Notes under the pieces: model-generated
The model's input: only the letters and a program-made list of their open reading frames with translations
Databases searched by the model: none
Told to the model about the DNA's origin: nothing
Part shown: one piece after another, positions 23,365 through 34,070 of the stretch
Layout: every line of letters begins with the position of its first letter
How positions within the stretch are numbered: the first letter of the stretch is position 1
NCBI GenBank assembly: GCA_002150815.3
Contig: NDFF03000080.1
Span: 1 to 64,000 of the forward strand
Direction: 5' to 3'
Source: Grammothele lineata
Taxonomy: Eukaryota > Basidiomycota > Agaricomycetes > Polyporales > Polyporaceae
DNA length: 64,000 bases
Translations under genes and position numbers: made by a program

Positions 23365-26300
23365 TCAGAAACAGGAATACAGGCCAGGCGCGCGGACACA
23401 GCACACCCGCCCATCCGTCCCAACACCAGTCAGCGCCGAGCCGTCTGGAGTCATCGCGACCCCTTGAACCGCGCTGGTAATGCAGTGGCGGACGATCCTC
23501 AACTTGTTCCCGGTCCCCGCGTCCAAGACCCATATTGCACCATTCGACATCCCGAGAAGGACGACGTCGTCGCTGTGTGAGAAGTCCGCCGCAGTGATCT
23601 CCAAGGAGAGTCCAGTGTCGACTGCCCAGATGGCACGCTCGACTCGAAGGTCGTTTATGTCGTGGCGCCATATCGCATTGTACGACGTAACAAAAACAGT
23701 CTTCCCGTCCGAAGAGACTGCCACTCGTGTAATGTACGGTCGAAATGGTGTCCTCTCGGACGTAACGGGAGAGGACTTGAAGAGGTTCCGCACCGTTTGG
23801 ACACCATGACGGATGCGCTGCTGGAGGCGCGGTGGTGTGCGTGCTGTGGGAGCTGGGTTCGTAGGCACGGGTCTTGCAGGGCTGGTATTGGCTGTGATCG
23901 CATGATCGGTATCGATCGCGACTACGGCGAGTTCACCCGTGTCGGAGCCGCACACGACGCCGGTGCTGTCCGGCAAGAACGCGAATGCCGTGAGCCCCTG
24001 GGTGACCGTGTCCCACGGGCCCGGGTCTGGAAACCTGTATACAACTGTCGAGCCAGGCCTCAAGTCGGCCCGCCGAACGTAGAGCGTATTTGGGCCGCGC
24101 CGAGGCTCGCCAAAATTGGTCTCGATGGCACCGATGAAGAGCCCGTCTGGCGAGAAGCTGACGCTGTGGTACGTGCGATGCCCAGAGCACGTGTCATATT
24201 CGAGCTCGCAGGGATCCCATGGTGCTCCATAAGGCTCCGGGATTTTGTAGATGAGGAGCTCGCCGACCTTCGATTGTCGTATAACTGATACAAGCAGCCG
24301 TTTGCTGTCCGGGGCCCAAGAGAGAGAGCAACTGAGAGCGGGCCTATGGCGCCTCTCGCCTGTGTCCAACAAGCTTCTCGCTCGATTTCCAGTCAACCTG
24401 TCCAGGATGAACACGCACCCGCCGCGAGCTCTAAGGACGACGGCGAGGTATCGGCTGTCGGGTGAAAAGGACATGGCATCGCTGTGGACCAGACCCGTGT
24501 TTGAAAGTGAAATCAGACGTCCTGATCGAGGCACCTTGTCACTCACAGCGGCCCTGACCGCGGCGCCATCCAAGACAGATAGTAGCTTTGATTTTGGCTG
24601 GTTTCCCGACCCGTTGACGAAGGTGGGAGCTATGTTAGAGAAAGTGGATGTCCTAAAGCGCCAAGACTCGGAGGGTTCCGGAGTGACTATATTGGCCTTC
24701 GGCACGTCACATCTAGTTGGCCGCAGATTCTCGGGCACGGCGTGATTGCAAGCGAGTCGTTCGGGAATATCACAAGTAGGAGGGAGATTTTGCGAGCAAT
24801 CGGAATGAAAGCAGTTCTGACAGACTTCGCATCGCACAGCGTCTTCTTTCAGTAGTTCCATGCAATATCCGCACAATCGCTCTAGCTCATGGGGACCGGG
24901 GTCAGCAGCCGCCGAACAGGACCGTGTATCACCATCAGACTATGACGTACGTTTCAAATTTCCCTTAACAAATTTGCCGTGCTTTGCAAGGATAGTAGTC
25001 CAGGTTCCTACTTCGTGACCGGAGTGCACTGAAGTAAGGGACACAACGGTGTCCTCACCCACGCTTGAAAGCCACATGCCATCAAGGGAGAGTGCAGCAG
25101 CCTCCGGGTGGGCTTCCGTAAACGTGCGATGACGTTGGACCGCGCCACAGAGACGTACTATACACGTAGAATGATCATTGAGATGCTGAGTATGATCCGG
25201 GCGGAATTGGACTGACCGAGACAGCCCATTCGGGTGGATATCCTTGCATATATCGCTGGGAAGACGAGTGCCAAGCGTGTCTCCCACAGCTGGCGCACGG
25301 CGTTACAAGCCGGTATTACCAGCGCGACTTCCCTGAGGCCTTTGTCCATCTTCTCCACCAACGCCGTCTCTAAACGTGAGTATTCGGGCCGAGGATAGAA
25401 CACGTCCATCTCGAAATTGAGCCAAAAGTTCATGTGGACTACAAGATCGATGGGCCGAGGAGTAGCACAAGAGACGAGGTCGCTTGCGTGCAACACATTC
25501 TCAAGGAATAGCGTTGAATCTGGGCACGCTCCAATTCGGATAGACAGCCGACGAAGATTTACGAACAAAGACGTAATGTCAGACACTTAAAATGAAGGTC
25601 TAGATCAGGACCACGACCCCTGAGTGGAACGAGAAGGCACATACAGACTGGTTTCTTTTCGCAGCACAGACTGATATACAAGTGGTGAAGGCAAGAAGCA
25701 TCAAGTAGTTCGGACATGTACGCGAGATGCTCGATATCAATCTGCCGGACTATGACATCAGTAGAAGGAATGGCATGGAGAGCGTTACGACGCACTGCAA
25801 GGTAGTTTAGGCAGACTTTCCCAGAAAGGCGTCCTTGCAGGGCATGTCGTTTAGCCGGCTGCTGGATAGTGAGACGAAGGCACTCGAGTTGTCTGAGATG
25901 TGGAAAACCTAACAAAATCCTGTAAAGATCTGCGTAGGAGGATAAGGAGAGTGCGTTCAGCTCCAGCTCGTAGACCGCCTTGTATCGTTTCAAACACGCC
26001 ATCGGTGCGTGGGCTAGTGAAACGGTGTCGGGGTTTACTAGCGCTGAATCCTTGGTAAAACGCCATCGTCGAAGATCGGGCAAGTACTTGTACAAGGCGG
26101 ACGGCGCTGCGTAATGGATCATCGATCCGCGCCCCGTGCCGCTTCGAAGAGGTATGGTCACCTCTTGCACCAACGGTGACAGTGTAGGATTCTCCTGGAA
26201 GAGTTTGACCAAGGCTCGGAGGTCCTGATGGGATTCGAGACATATGCTGTGAAGAGGAGAGTACGAGCTTCGGGTAGCCAAGCGCGACAGACGAGGGAGC

Positions 26301-26379
26301 ACGCTCGGGGCGACTCGGTGTTGTCGTGGAGGCTGTGGATTACGAGGTACTCGAGCTCTAGAGGTAGCTTGGAAGGCAT
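23365..26379 (-). pseudogene. F-box / LRR-like / zinc-finger / WD40 protein, copy E, one-base deletion
   Basis: Exons 26379-25796, 25741-25645, 25585-25217, 25157-24951 and 24881-23365. The F-box part (LPLELEYLVIHSL, LVCRAWLPEARTLLF) and the leucine-rich part (LVQEVTIPLRSG) are in different frames: near 26246-26252 one base is missing compared with F, and exon 1 is 584 bases against F's 585. All later exons keep frame: the SGHEVGTW blade, zinc finger CGYC-x10-CEVC-x4-H-x2-C, WD40 blades (FSPDSRYLAV, WAPDSKRLLV, FSPDGLFIGA), ending RAPGLYSCF. Without the deletion it would be a receptor-like protein as F. The call rests on one base, so a sequencing error is possible. Convergent with hydrolase C. 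Confidence 0.75.
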
Positions 26380-26839
26380 CTGAGTCAATCCCGACAGTCA
26401 GCCTGCAGTTCTCAACGGAGAGCGTTATCAACTCGCCTCGCAGGGGAAGTGGTCTGATTGCTGTATACGTGCCAGCTGGTTCACAAACGGAAGGGGAGGG
26501 GAGGGGAAATAGGGAGTGAGGACTACAAGCCCACCCGTTATAATCCCTCAGGCCTTAGGCATCAGAGGTCTTATCGAATCGCACAGCCCGGCCGCGACCT
26601 GTGCAAGTACTGCTGACTGCGGTAGGCGGTGACGGGCGAAGTTGTCATATTACACGGGGGCCGCATAAGTCACACGACAACAGTGACCCAGGGATAAAAA
26701 CAAGAGTGTGATACAACAAACTTCGATAGTGGCACATGCACAAGTAGACCGACCAATTATACCAACATCCACCATGATGCGCTAACCCAAGAGCACTCAC
26801 AACCTCAGCGCGTGATCTTCTCCCCCAATATGCTATCGA

Positions 26840-27045
26840 GACAGCGTCTGCAAGATTCTCGTCAGTTCGTCACGTAGGAAGGCACGTAGGGAGATCTGGA
26901 CGCACTCCATCGCCGTGTGATCGCGGCAGACTCGAGTTTGAAGCCAAACTTGAACGTCTGGCCACAGGCTGCTCACGCTGCTTCGGATGCGATCTATCGT
27001 GGCACACCGTCCTCGGATGGGGTGGGGTAGCGTGAGGGATGCAGG
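26840..27045 (-). pseudogene. Relic of the small conserved gene found intact at 31558-31979
   Basis: The minus strand carries blocks matching that gene: CCGAGGACG followed by the ACGTTCAAGTTTG segment (TFKF), and CTTGCAGACGCTGTCTCG (acceptor plus TLSR), but with stops and rearranged sequence between. It lies upstream of F-box copy E as the intact gene lies upstream of copy F, so it was carried in the same duplication. Confidence 0.6.
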
Positions 27046-27059
27046 ATGCACTGCTAGGG

Positions 27060-28093
27060 TTCTAGTGTGCTGATGCTCGCATTCTTCGTGAGCCGGTAGG
27101 AAGGACGGAGGGAGTCGCGGTAGGGGGAGGCCAGGTTGTAGGCGAAAGACGAGTCGGAGAGCATGAGGCGGCCACGGGGTGACTCGGCGGGCCGTGGCGG
27201 TTTGTCGGGCCGAGTTCCCAGAACTCGGGCTCAGGGCTGCATGGCTCTGCTCAGCACCGTGCTCGTTCCGCGAGTGACAAGCTCACCTACCTCTGCATCC
27301 CATATGCTTCCTTCTCCCTCCCGCCTCAGCTTGTATCTCCGGTTCTAGCCCTTTTTCTCGCTCGGTCGTGCACTCGAAAGACAATCCCATGCGCGATCGT
27401 GACTCGGGCGAGGAACTTCGATATCGTCAACCAGGAGATCTGGAGGACACCGATGCGACTGGCTCAGGCCAAGTAGGTGACAGCAGCGACGTATCTTAGT
27501 TCTACCACGATCTCCACAATGCGAGCTCTGGGAAGTAGGTCGGGATTGGGCGCACGGAGGAGGTCCAGGAAACCATTCGCTGTGTGGTACGTCCCGCCAG
27601 CCCCTTCCCCTTCGTTCGTTACTCCCTTTCGCTCGCTCCACATCCTCTACACCTCATCTCCTTCTCTCGATATCCTCATCCTTCCTTGCTGGCCGACCGC
27701 ATCCAGGCAGGTCCTAGCAATCCCATAGCGTTCCGAGGACGAGCCGTGCAGCATGCTCGTTTGGTTGCGGGGTAACAAACGCGTGCCGATGATGCTCGAA
27801 GCCGAGTGCATGTTCGCTGCAAGCCGGGAACACTTGACGAAGATATACCCTTCTCCCATTCTCATCCCCTACAGTTGGTCTTCTCGCAGACAAATGCGAT
27901 CGTAGGCGATAAGGCGCAAGGAGGTGGGGCGAGGACATGGTCCGACCCGTGCGAGAGGTTGTGAACCAGGGACGTCCGCTTCGGGCGGAGCCTCTTCTGC
28001 GAGCTGCAGGACATTCTAGCGCTACTTGTAGGAACCCATAGATCGAATGTATGCCTACGTATCCTGAAATGAGAGTCCATTCACAGCATTCGA
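27060..28093. other. Intergenic region, nothing recognised
   Basis: No supported gene. Frames open here have no motifs. It contains the 3' flank of F-box copy F and the 5' flank of the duplicated unit of copy E. Confidence 0.45.
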
Positions 28094-31000
28094 TCAAAAG
28101 CACGAAAATATTCCAGGTGCGCGAACGCAGCACACCCGCCCGTCCGCCCCAACGCAGGTCAGCGCTGACCCATCCGACGCCATCGCGATCTCCCGCACCG
28201 CGCTGGAGATACAGTGCCGGAAGGTCGTCAACTTTTCCCCGGTCTCCGCGTCGAGGACCCATACTGAGCCGTCCGACATCCCGAGTAGCACCACCTCGTC
28301 GCTGTGCGTGAAGTCCGCTGCGGTGATCTCCAAGGATTGGGTGTCGACTACCCAGGAAATCTTCCCGAGTCCTCTCCAAGCCTCGCGGCGCCATACGAGA
28401 CGGGGTGACGTGGCGAGGACATGCTTGCCATCTGGAGAGAATGCCACACGCGTCACCGGCGATGAAGCACGTTTGTCGAGGACGACCGGAGGAGAGGGTG
28501 ACGCGACCGCAGGGGGCGGAGCGAGCATGTCAGAGCCGTCACGTGACGGCGACGGCTCAAAGAGGCTCTGCATCGTTCGTATCGCCTTCCAGACGAGGCC
28601 CGATTTCAAGGCCCTCCAGAAGGTTGCTATGATGGAGGGCTGCACTGGCTTCCTATACAGCTCAATGACGTCGAGTGCCCCGGTCTCCGATCCCGTCACG
28701 ATGCGCGTCCCGTCTGGAGAGAACCCGAAGGCCGTAAGCGCGCTCCCGTCGAGCGATGTATACTCGTTCTTCGAGTTTTCGCGGGCCACCAAATCGGCGC
28801 GCCAGACGTACAGCGAGTCCCGTGGCGTCAAGCCCCCCGTGTTGGGGCCCCTGTAATTCCTGACGCACTTCCCGAGTGCGGCGACGCGCGAACCATGGGG
28901 TGAGAAGCGGACGCTGTGGTACGTGCCGTGCCCATCGCATACGTCGAAATCTAGGATGTCGCGATCCGACGGTAGCGCTTTGCCTTCAACCTGAAGATTC
29001 TTGTAAAACAGGAGTTCTCCGAATCCAGCGGCGTCCCGCATTATAGCCACGGCGATCCGTTTGCCATCGGGGGACCAAGCCAGGGAGCAGCCGAGGACCG
29101 GCTCGTAGCGTTTTCTGCCGATCTCCAGGAGGCTACTCGTGCGCCTTCCGGTGAGCCGGTCCAGCACGAATACACATCCGCCCCGCGCGACGAGGGCGAC
29201 AGCGATGTAGCGCCCGTCGGGCGAGAACGACACGGCGTTGCCATGCTGCGGGTCGTGCGCGATGGATGTCGGGGCTGGATGTGGCCGTCCTTCCTCCAGA
29301 GCGCCTACTCTAGGTTGGCTGTCCGTCTTCCACTTCCCGGCAGTGGTGACGGTGGTGGTGAGCAACCGAACGAACGCTGCCTTAAGATGAGATCTCGACT
29401 TCTGACGGACGGCGTCGGGGTTGGAAATGCGAGTAGTTTGATCGCGCGAAGAGGGATTCAGCACGAGGTCGGAGACCGCGGGTGATGAAACACTGCTGGT
29501 GTGTAGCGGCTCTCCGGGAGTCGCTTGGGACACGACTTGTGCAGGGATGTCGCATGTGGCAGGGAGCTGTTGCGAACAACGTCCATGGTAGAAGCCATTG
29601 CAGATACTGCATCGTACCGGATTTTCGGTGACATCATCTTGACAGAAGTCGCACGGGCGCGCTAGATCACAGGGTCAGCTACAACCTGAACACCTGTTCG
29701 CGACACATCATGACGTACTGTATGTCAGAATGTCCTGAGTGAAGGGCCCATGCTTGGCAAGAACGGCCCATTTTCCTACTTCGTACCCGGAGTACGTCGA
29801 AGCGAAGTAAACGGTATGGTCTTGATCTACACTCGAAGACGACCTTCCGTCCCGGGAGAGCGCGGTGGCCCTAGCCTGGGCGTCCGAGCGCATACGCTTC
29901 GAGAGACATCCTGTTAACAAAACATGTCAAGGGACCATTCCAACAACCGGGTGAGCAACACACTCAGTGAGACACAGCAAGGACTAACCTAAGTCATCTA
30001 GTTCCAGAGAGATCTTCTCATGTATTGCCGGGAAGACCAGTGCCAATCTCGTAGTCCACAGCTGCCGCAGGGCATCACACCCAGGCATCACCAACACGGT
30101 CTCCTTCAAACCTTCGCCCCTCTTCTTCATGATGATCCCTGCTAAGTAGAAGTAGGCTGCTTCAGGACAAAACGCGTCGATGTCGAAATTCTGCCAGAAG
30201 TTCATGTGTATTCTGAGACTCATGAGAGGCGCGAGGCTCGAGATGAGATCTCCTGCATGGATGACATTCATAATGAATGATCTTGGACCTGAGCACGTCC
30301 CCACGCGAATCGAGAGACGGCGTAGATTCGCAAACAAGGACGAGATGGTGAGTACTGTCAGGAACGATGGGGTTAGAGGCACGCTACCCATAAGGAACTA
30401 GCAGAGACGTACCTTCGGGTTTGCGTTCGCCGCATAGACCAACGGACAGGTCCTGAAGACGAGAAGGATCGATCAACGCGAGAAAGTGCCCTAGATGCTC
30501 GATATCGATCTGCAATGGCAGCTAATCAAGACGGGTATTCATAGCGAGCGTGCCACGACGCACCGTGAGATGCGTGAGCAAGGGTTTCCCGGAGAGTCGA
30601 CCCTTCAGGGCATGCAACTGGGCCGGTTTCTGCACTACGAGGCCGGAGCACTCGAGCCGTCGGAGACATGGAAGACTAGACAAGATCCTATACAGGTCCG
30701 TGTAAGAGGACAAAGTGAGTCCGCGCAGCCCCAGCTCGCGGACGGCCTGATATTTTTTCAAACATGCCATCGGCGCATGCGCTAGCGAGACGATATCGTG
30801 ATTCGTCAGGCCAGAATCTCCGGTAAAGCACCACCGCCGCAAGTTGGGCAAGTACTGGTGCAGGGCGGACGGCGCTGCATAGTGAATCATCGATCCGCGC
30901 CCTACCCCTGCTCGGAGAGGTATCATCACCTCTTGAACCAAAGGTGCCAGGGAATGGTCCTTCTGGAATAGTCGAATCAGGGTTCGGAGGTCGTGATGAG

Positions 31001-31148
31001 AGTCGAGGCGTATGCTGCGGAAGAGGAGCGCGCGAGCTTCGAAGACCCATGCGTAACAGACGAGGGCGCACGCCTGGAGTGACTCGGGGTCGTGCTGAAG
31101 GTTGTGAATTACGAGGTATTGAAGTTCTAGAGGTAGCTGGGAGGGCAT
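28094..31148 (-). CDS. F-box / LRR-like / zinc-finger / WD40 protein, copy F, intact
   Basis: Five exons, 31148-30564, 30509-30413, 30354-29989, 29910-29719 and 29661-28094, give 935 residues with no break. Residues 1-50: F-box (MPSQLPLELQYLVIHNL, LVCYAWVFEARALLF), expected to bind Skp1 of an SCF ubiquitin ligase. About 50-350: leucine-rich repeats of irregular type. About 360-410: a WD-like blade (ALSRDG, SGYEVGKW). About 416-440: C-x2-C-x10-C-x2-C-x4-H-x2-C, a RING/PHD-like zinc site. The rest: WD40 blades (FSPDGRYIAV, WSPDGKRIAV, FSPHGSRVAA, FSPDGTRIVTG, FSPDGKHVLAT, SDGSVWVLDAETG). The first intron shares its GTGCGT donor and CAG acceptor with E. Function as a substrate receptor is inferred. 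Confidence 0.85.
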
Positions 31149-31557
31149 CTACGGTTATTGGGGCATTGAGTTTGTCGTTTGGCAGGCAGAGATGTTCAAC
31201 GGCGAGTCTCGCAAACGTACCGCGTGAGGGAAGCGTTCTACTAGTTCCTGTATCGACGCCGCACCGTGTGGAAGCCAAGGCGCATGGGTTACGCTGGGGG
31301 TTGGGGAGAAGCAAGAGTGAACGCGGCACCTCAGGTTTGAGGGATCTTGCCGTACTGCCCCGGATGCGATTTCTCAACCTTCTTCTTGACAGCACGTCAA
31401 TGGGCGGCGATGAGCGAAGCTGTCGCAGACTGCGGAAGTCACACGACGACAATAGTACGGGGGTATAGGGGAGAAGCGATTTATACAAGAAATTGTGGTA
31501 AGTGGATACACACGTACAGTCCGACCATAATGCCGAAGTCCATGCGCTCTACAACAC

Positions 31558-31979
31558 TCACGACGTCCCGGGATTCGAGATCGACAGGTTCTCCCCTCCG
31601 CCCTCTTGCTTCTCTTGTTCTGCTAGCCGGACCCTTCAAGGATGGTTTGACATGTGTGAGGAATCGAGGATTAGATAGGTAGACTCACTTGTTCCGCGCG
31701 ACGAGCACGCGAAGGGTACGCTCCTTCTCCGCCGGGGTCATGCTCTCCCAATTCGCAATACGAGACAGCGTCTGCAGGATATATCTCGAGTTCGGTTTAC
31801 AAGAAAAACGCAAGCATGTCTCTACGTACACCATCACTGTTGACCACGACGGGCCCGAGCTTGTCAAACTTGAACGTTTGAGCGCTGTTCACGGTGATCC
31901 GCTCTACATCGTCCTCGGGTGGAGGTGGGGGCAGCGCAAGGGGTGCAGTGGTTTTTTCCGAGGTTTTTGACGTACTCAT
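31558..31979 (-). CDS. Small conserved fungal protein (VVNSDGTLSRIANW family)
   Basis: Exons 31979-31830, 31771-31689 and 31633-31558 give 102 residues: a Pro-rich stretch, then TFKFDKLGPVVVNSDG, TLSRIANWESMTPAEKERTLRVL and an ARNKVRLAEQEK tail. I recognise this as a widespread uncharacterised fungal small protein with the pattern LGPxVVNxDGTLSRIxNW...E..RTLRVL..RN; no biochemical role is known to me. The last intron is needed because reading through gives a stop right after ARNK; splicing adds 25 codons and restores the family's usual RxRL ending. It sits head-on upstream of F-box copy F, and a relic is upstream of copy E. Confidence 0.78.
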
Positions 31980-32321
31980 GGCGGAGACCTTCGTGTGCTC
32001 GTAGGTGAGGCGAGGTATATCACGGCAGGAGTAGATTGCATCGTGGGCGGAAGAGGTATCGGTAGGCGGCCGTTCGCCGTCGTTCGCGACTTTTCCAGCG
32101 GTGGCGGCTTCCGGGCCGGGGTACCCGCCGCACAACGCAGCTGCCAGCCGAAGTCCGACTCAACACGCCCACCCCGTCTAACGTACTGTAAATCATCAAT
32201 GACGCGCTGTCGTCGACGGATCATGTACAGATTACACTATCAAAACGAAACGAGGTTTAGATACAACGCCAGTAACCCCTACATCTACCGCTGCTCTGCC
32301 CCCGAGTCCCTCCTTCTAGAC

Positions 32322-32652
32322 TCAACGGCGGGTCGGGAAAGGGTCGACGGTCACGGTCTCGATGATAGTCGTCGTGCCAAACACGATCGTCTCCGTGGTC
32401 ACATAACGCTTGTCGAGGGCAGCGCCAGTGGGGAACGAGCCCGGCGGGTCGATGGTCGCGGTCTCGGTGATAGTCGTGCCACCGACGACCTCAGTAATCG
32501 TCGTCACGTAGCGCTTTTCTGCGGCCGGGGTGGCCATAGCTGAAGCAAGCACACGTCAGCACGACTGGAATATGACTGGTCAACAGAGGATACGTACCGC
32601 TACCGACGAGGGACGCAGCGACGAGCGCGAGCGTCACGAGAGAGTACTGCAT
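32322..32652 (-). CDS. Secreted peptide precursor with two KR-YVTT units
   Basis: Exons 32652-32598 and 32539-32322 give 90 residues: signal peptide MQYSLVTLALVAASLVGS, then AAEKR-YVTTITEVVGGTTITETATIDPPG and ALDKR-YVTTETIVFGTTTIIETVTVDPFP. Two Lys-Arg sites each precede a YVTT-starting unit with the same strand-turn-strand pattern (GGTTITET / GTTTIIET). That is the layout of Kex2-processed repeat proteins in fungi, so two related mature peptides are predicted. No cysteine. The precursor logic is inference; the repeat is direct. The YVTTITxxxGGT module also opens the large gene at 34071-35253. Confidence 0.72.
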
Positions 32653-34070
32653 CTCGCTTGGTAGGCCTTCGGAATTGAGGGTGACAACGAGCCGGAGGAA
32701 GGAGAGTTGGCTCAAGCTGAGACCCGGGGTGAAGGAAGATGACGGTGTGCCCAACTCGCATTCTGTACTTCAGCTTATATATGCAGATTCCCGGGTGTCG
32801 CCCAGCAGGTACGTTCATCGAAATGTGTGGGGCGCACCGTTCCGCTCACAGGCGGCGTGGTGACCGTGCATCGATGCCCGTGTGGAAGTGCGTGTTGCAT
32901 CGCGGCTCGACGTCAGATGGGCGCTGAGACACGCACAGGTCACTGAGGTTGTGAGCCCAACGTCCGATCCGAGCGTGCGTCGGATTCTGTACCGAACGTG
33001 CCGCTCGGGGAATCCATTGCGCATCTCATTGCCCAAGACATCGCAGCCGGGTTTACTTCCTATTGGGGTTTTAAAAACACTATAAACTAAGCACAGAGGG
33101 CACTCACAGCTTTTACAAGAACAGCTTTTACAAAGGATCTCCAGCATTCGCTTACGACCATCTCAGCAGTGCCTACTCGGACCTTGACGGATGGATGCCG
33201 GACAGGAAGATATCTCCGGAGATGGCTTGGCACAGTCGCGTGTCCGTGCTTTGACGATGGCCTACTGCAATTTAACTGCGATCAGTCCGCTTTCATGTTA
33301 GAGGGTCTGGCGCAACATGATGGAGAAGTACGTACGGCATTATTCAGATCCTGGGCCTTGGCTCACGTTGGACACGTTCCTCCGTTCGAGTTGCGCAAGC
33401 CGAGCAGACCTCACAGGTTGAATCACGTAAGCGGACGTGTTTGGAGAGCTAGTTTTCGCAACACCGTGAAGAGGTTGTAGACAGTGACGATTAGCACAAG
33501 GAAACTGAGGGCAACAAATGTCGAGGGTGGGTTTAAGACAAGTCCTCGCGCTGCGAGTCCCTGAGGACGCCCGTGGTCCCAAGCGCGGCAATGATAACGT
33601 CATCCAGCACGTGCGTTCGGCCTCGTGGCTATCTGCCGCCAGCGACGTTCCTGAAACGGGACTCTTCATCAACTCTTCATTCTGTCCAGCTTTGCCCTAG
33701 CCAGCAACACATGCATGGGGCGAGCAGCAAGATCGTGCGCGTCATTTATCTGCCGGAAGACAAGAGATCTCGTGTAGTAGTCGGTCCGTACTACAACAAA
33801 GACTCGCGAGCAGATAACATGCCATAAGTGATTATGATACGCTTCATCGTTCCCAATCAACAATGTCCGCGAAGGTATTATGAGGAGTGCACTTGTGAAA
33901 GGAAGGGAATGGAATGCGCGCGTGTCAGACGGATCCGGGGACGAGAAAGGGCGAGCAAAGCATGGTAGGGACCAGGGATGAATGGTATGACGAAGTACGG
34001 ACCAATGGACCATGGTAGGAGCCAGAAACAATCAAGTCCATCTGCAGTGAGTACCCTCCAACGTTCTCCC
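32653..34070. other. Intergenic region, no gene supported
   Basis: A TATA-like element of the small secreted gene is at its left end. Open stretches near 33169-33480 and 33340-33672 show no family motifs and no splice logic. The right end is the 3' flank of the next gene. Confidence 0.45.
32774..32781 (-). promoter_or_regulatory. Probable TATA box of the 32652 gene
   Basis: TATATAAG on the minus strand, about 122 bases ahead of ATG 32652. Confidence 0.5.
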
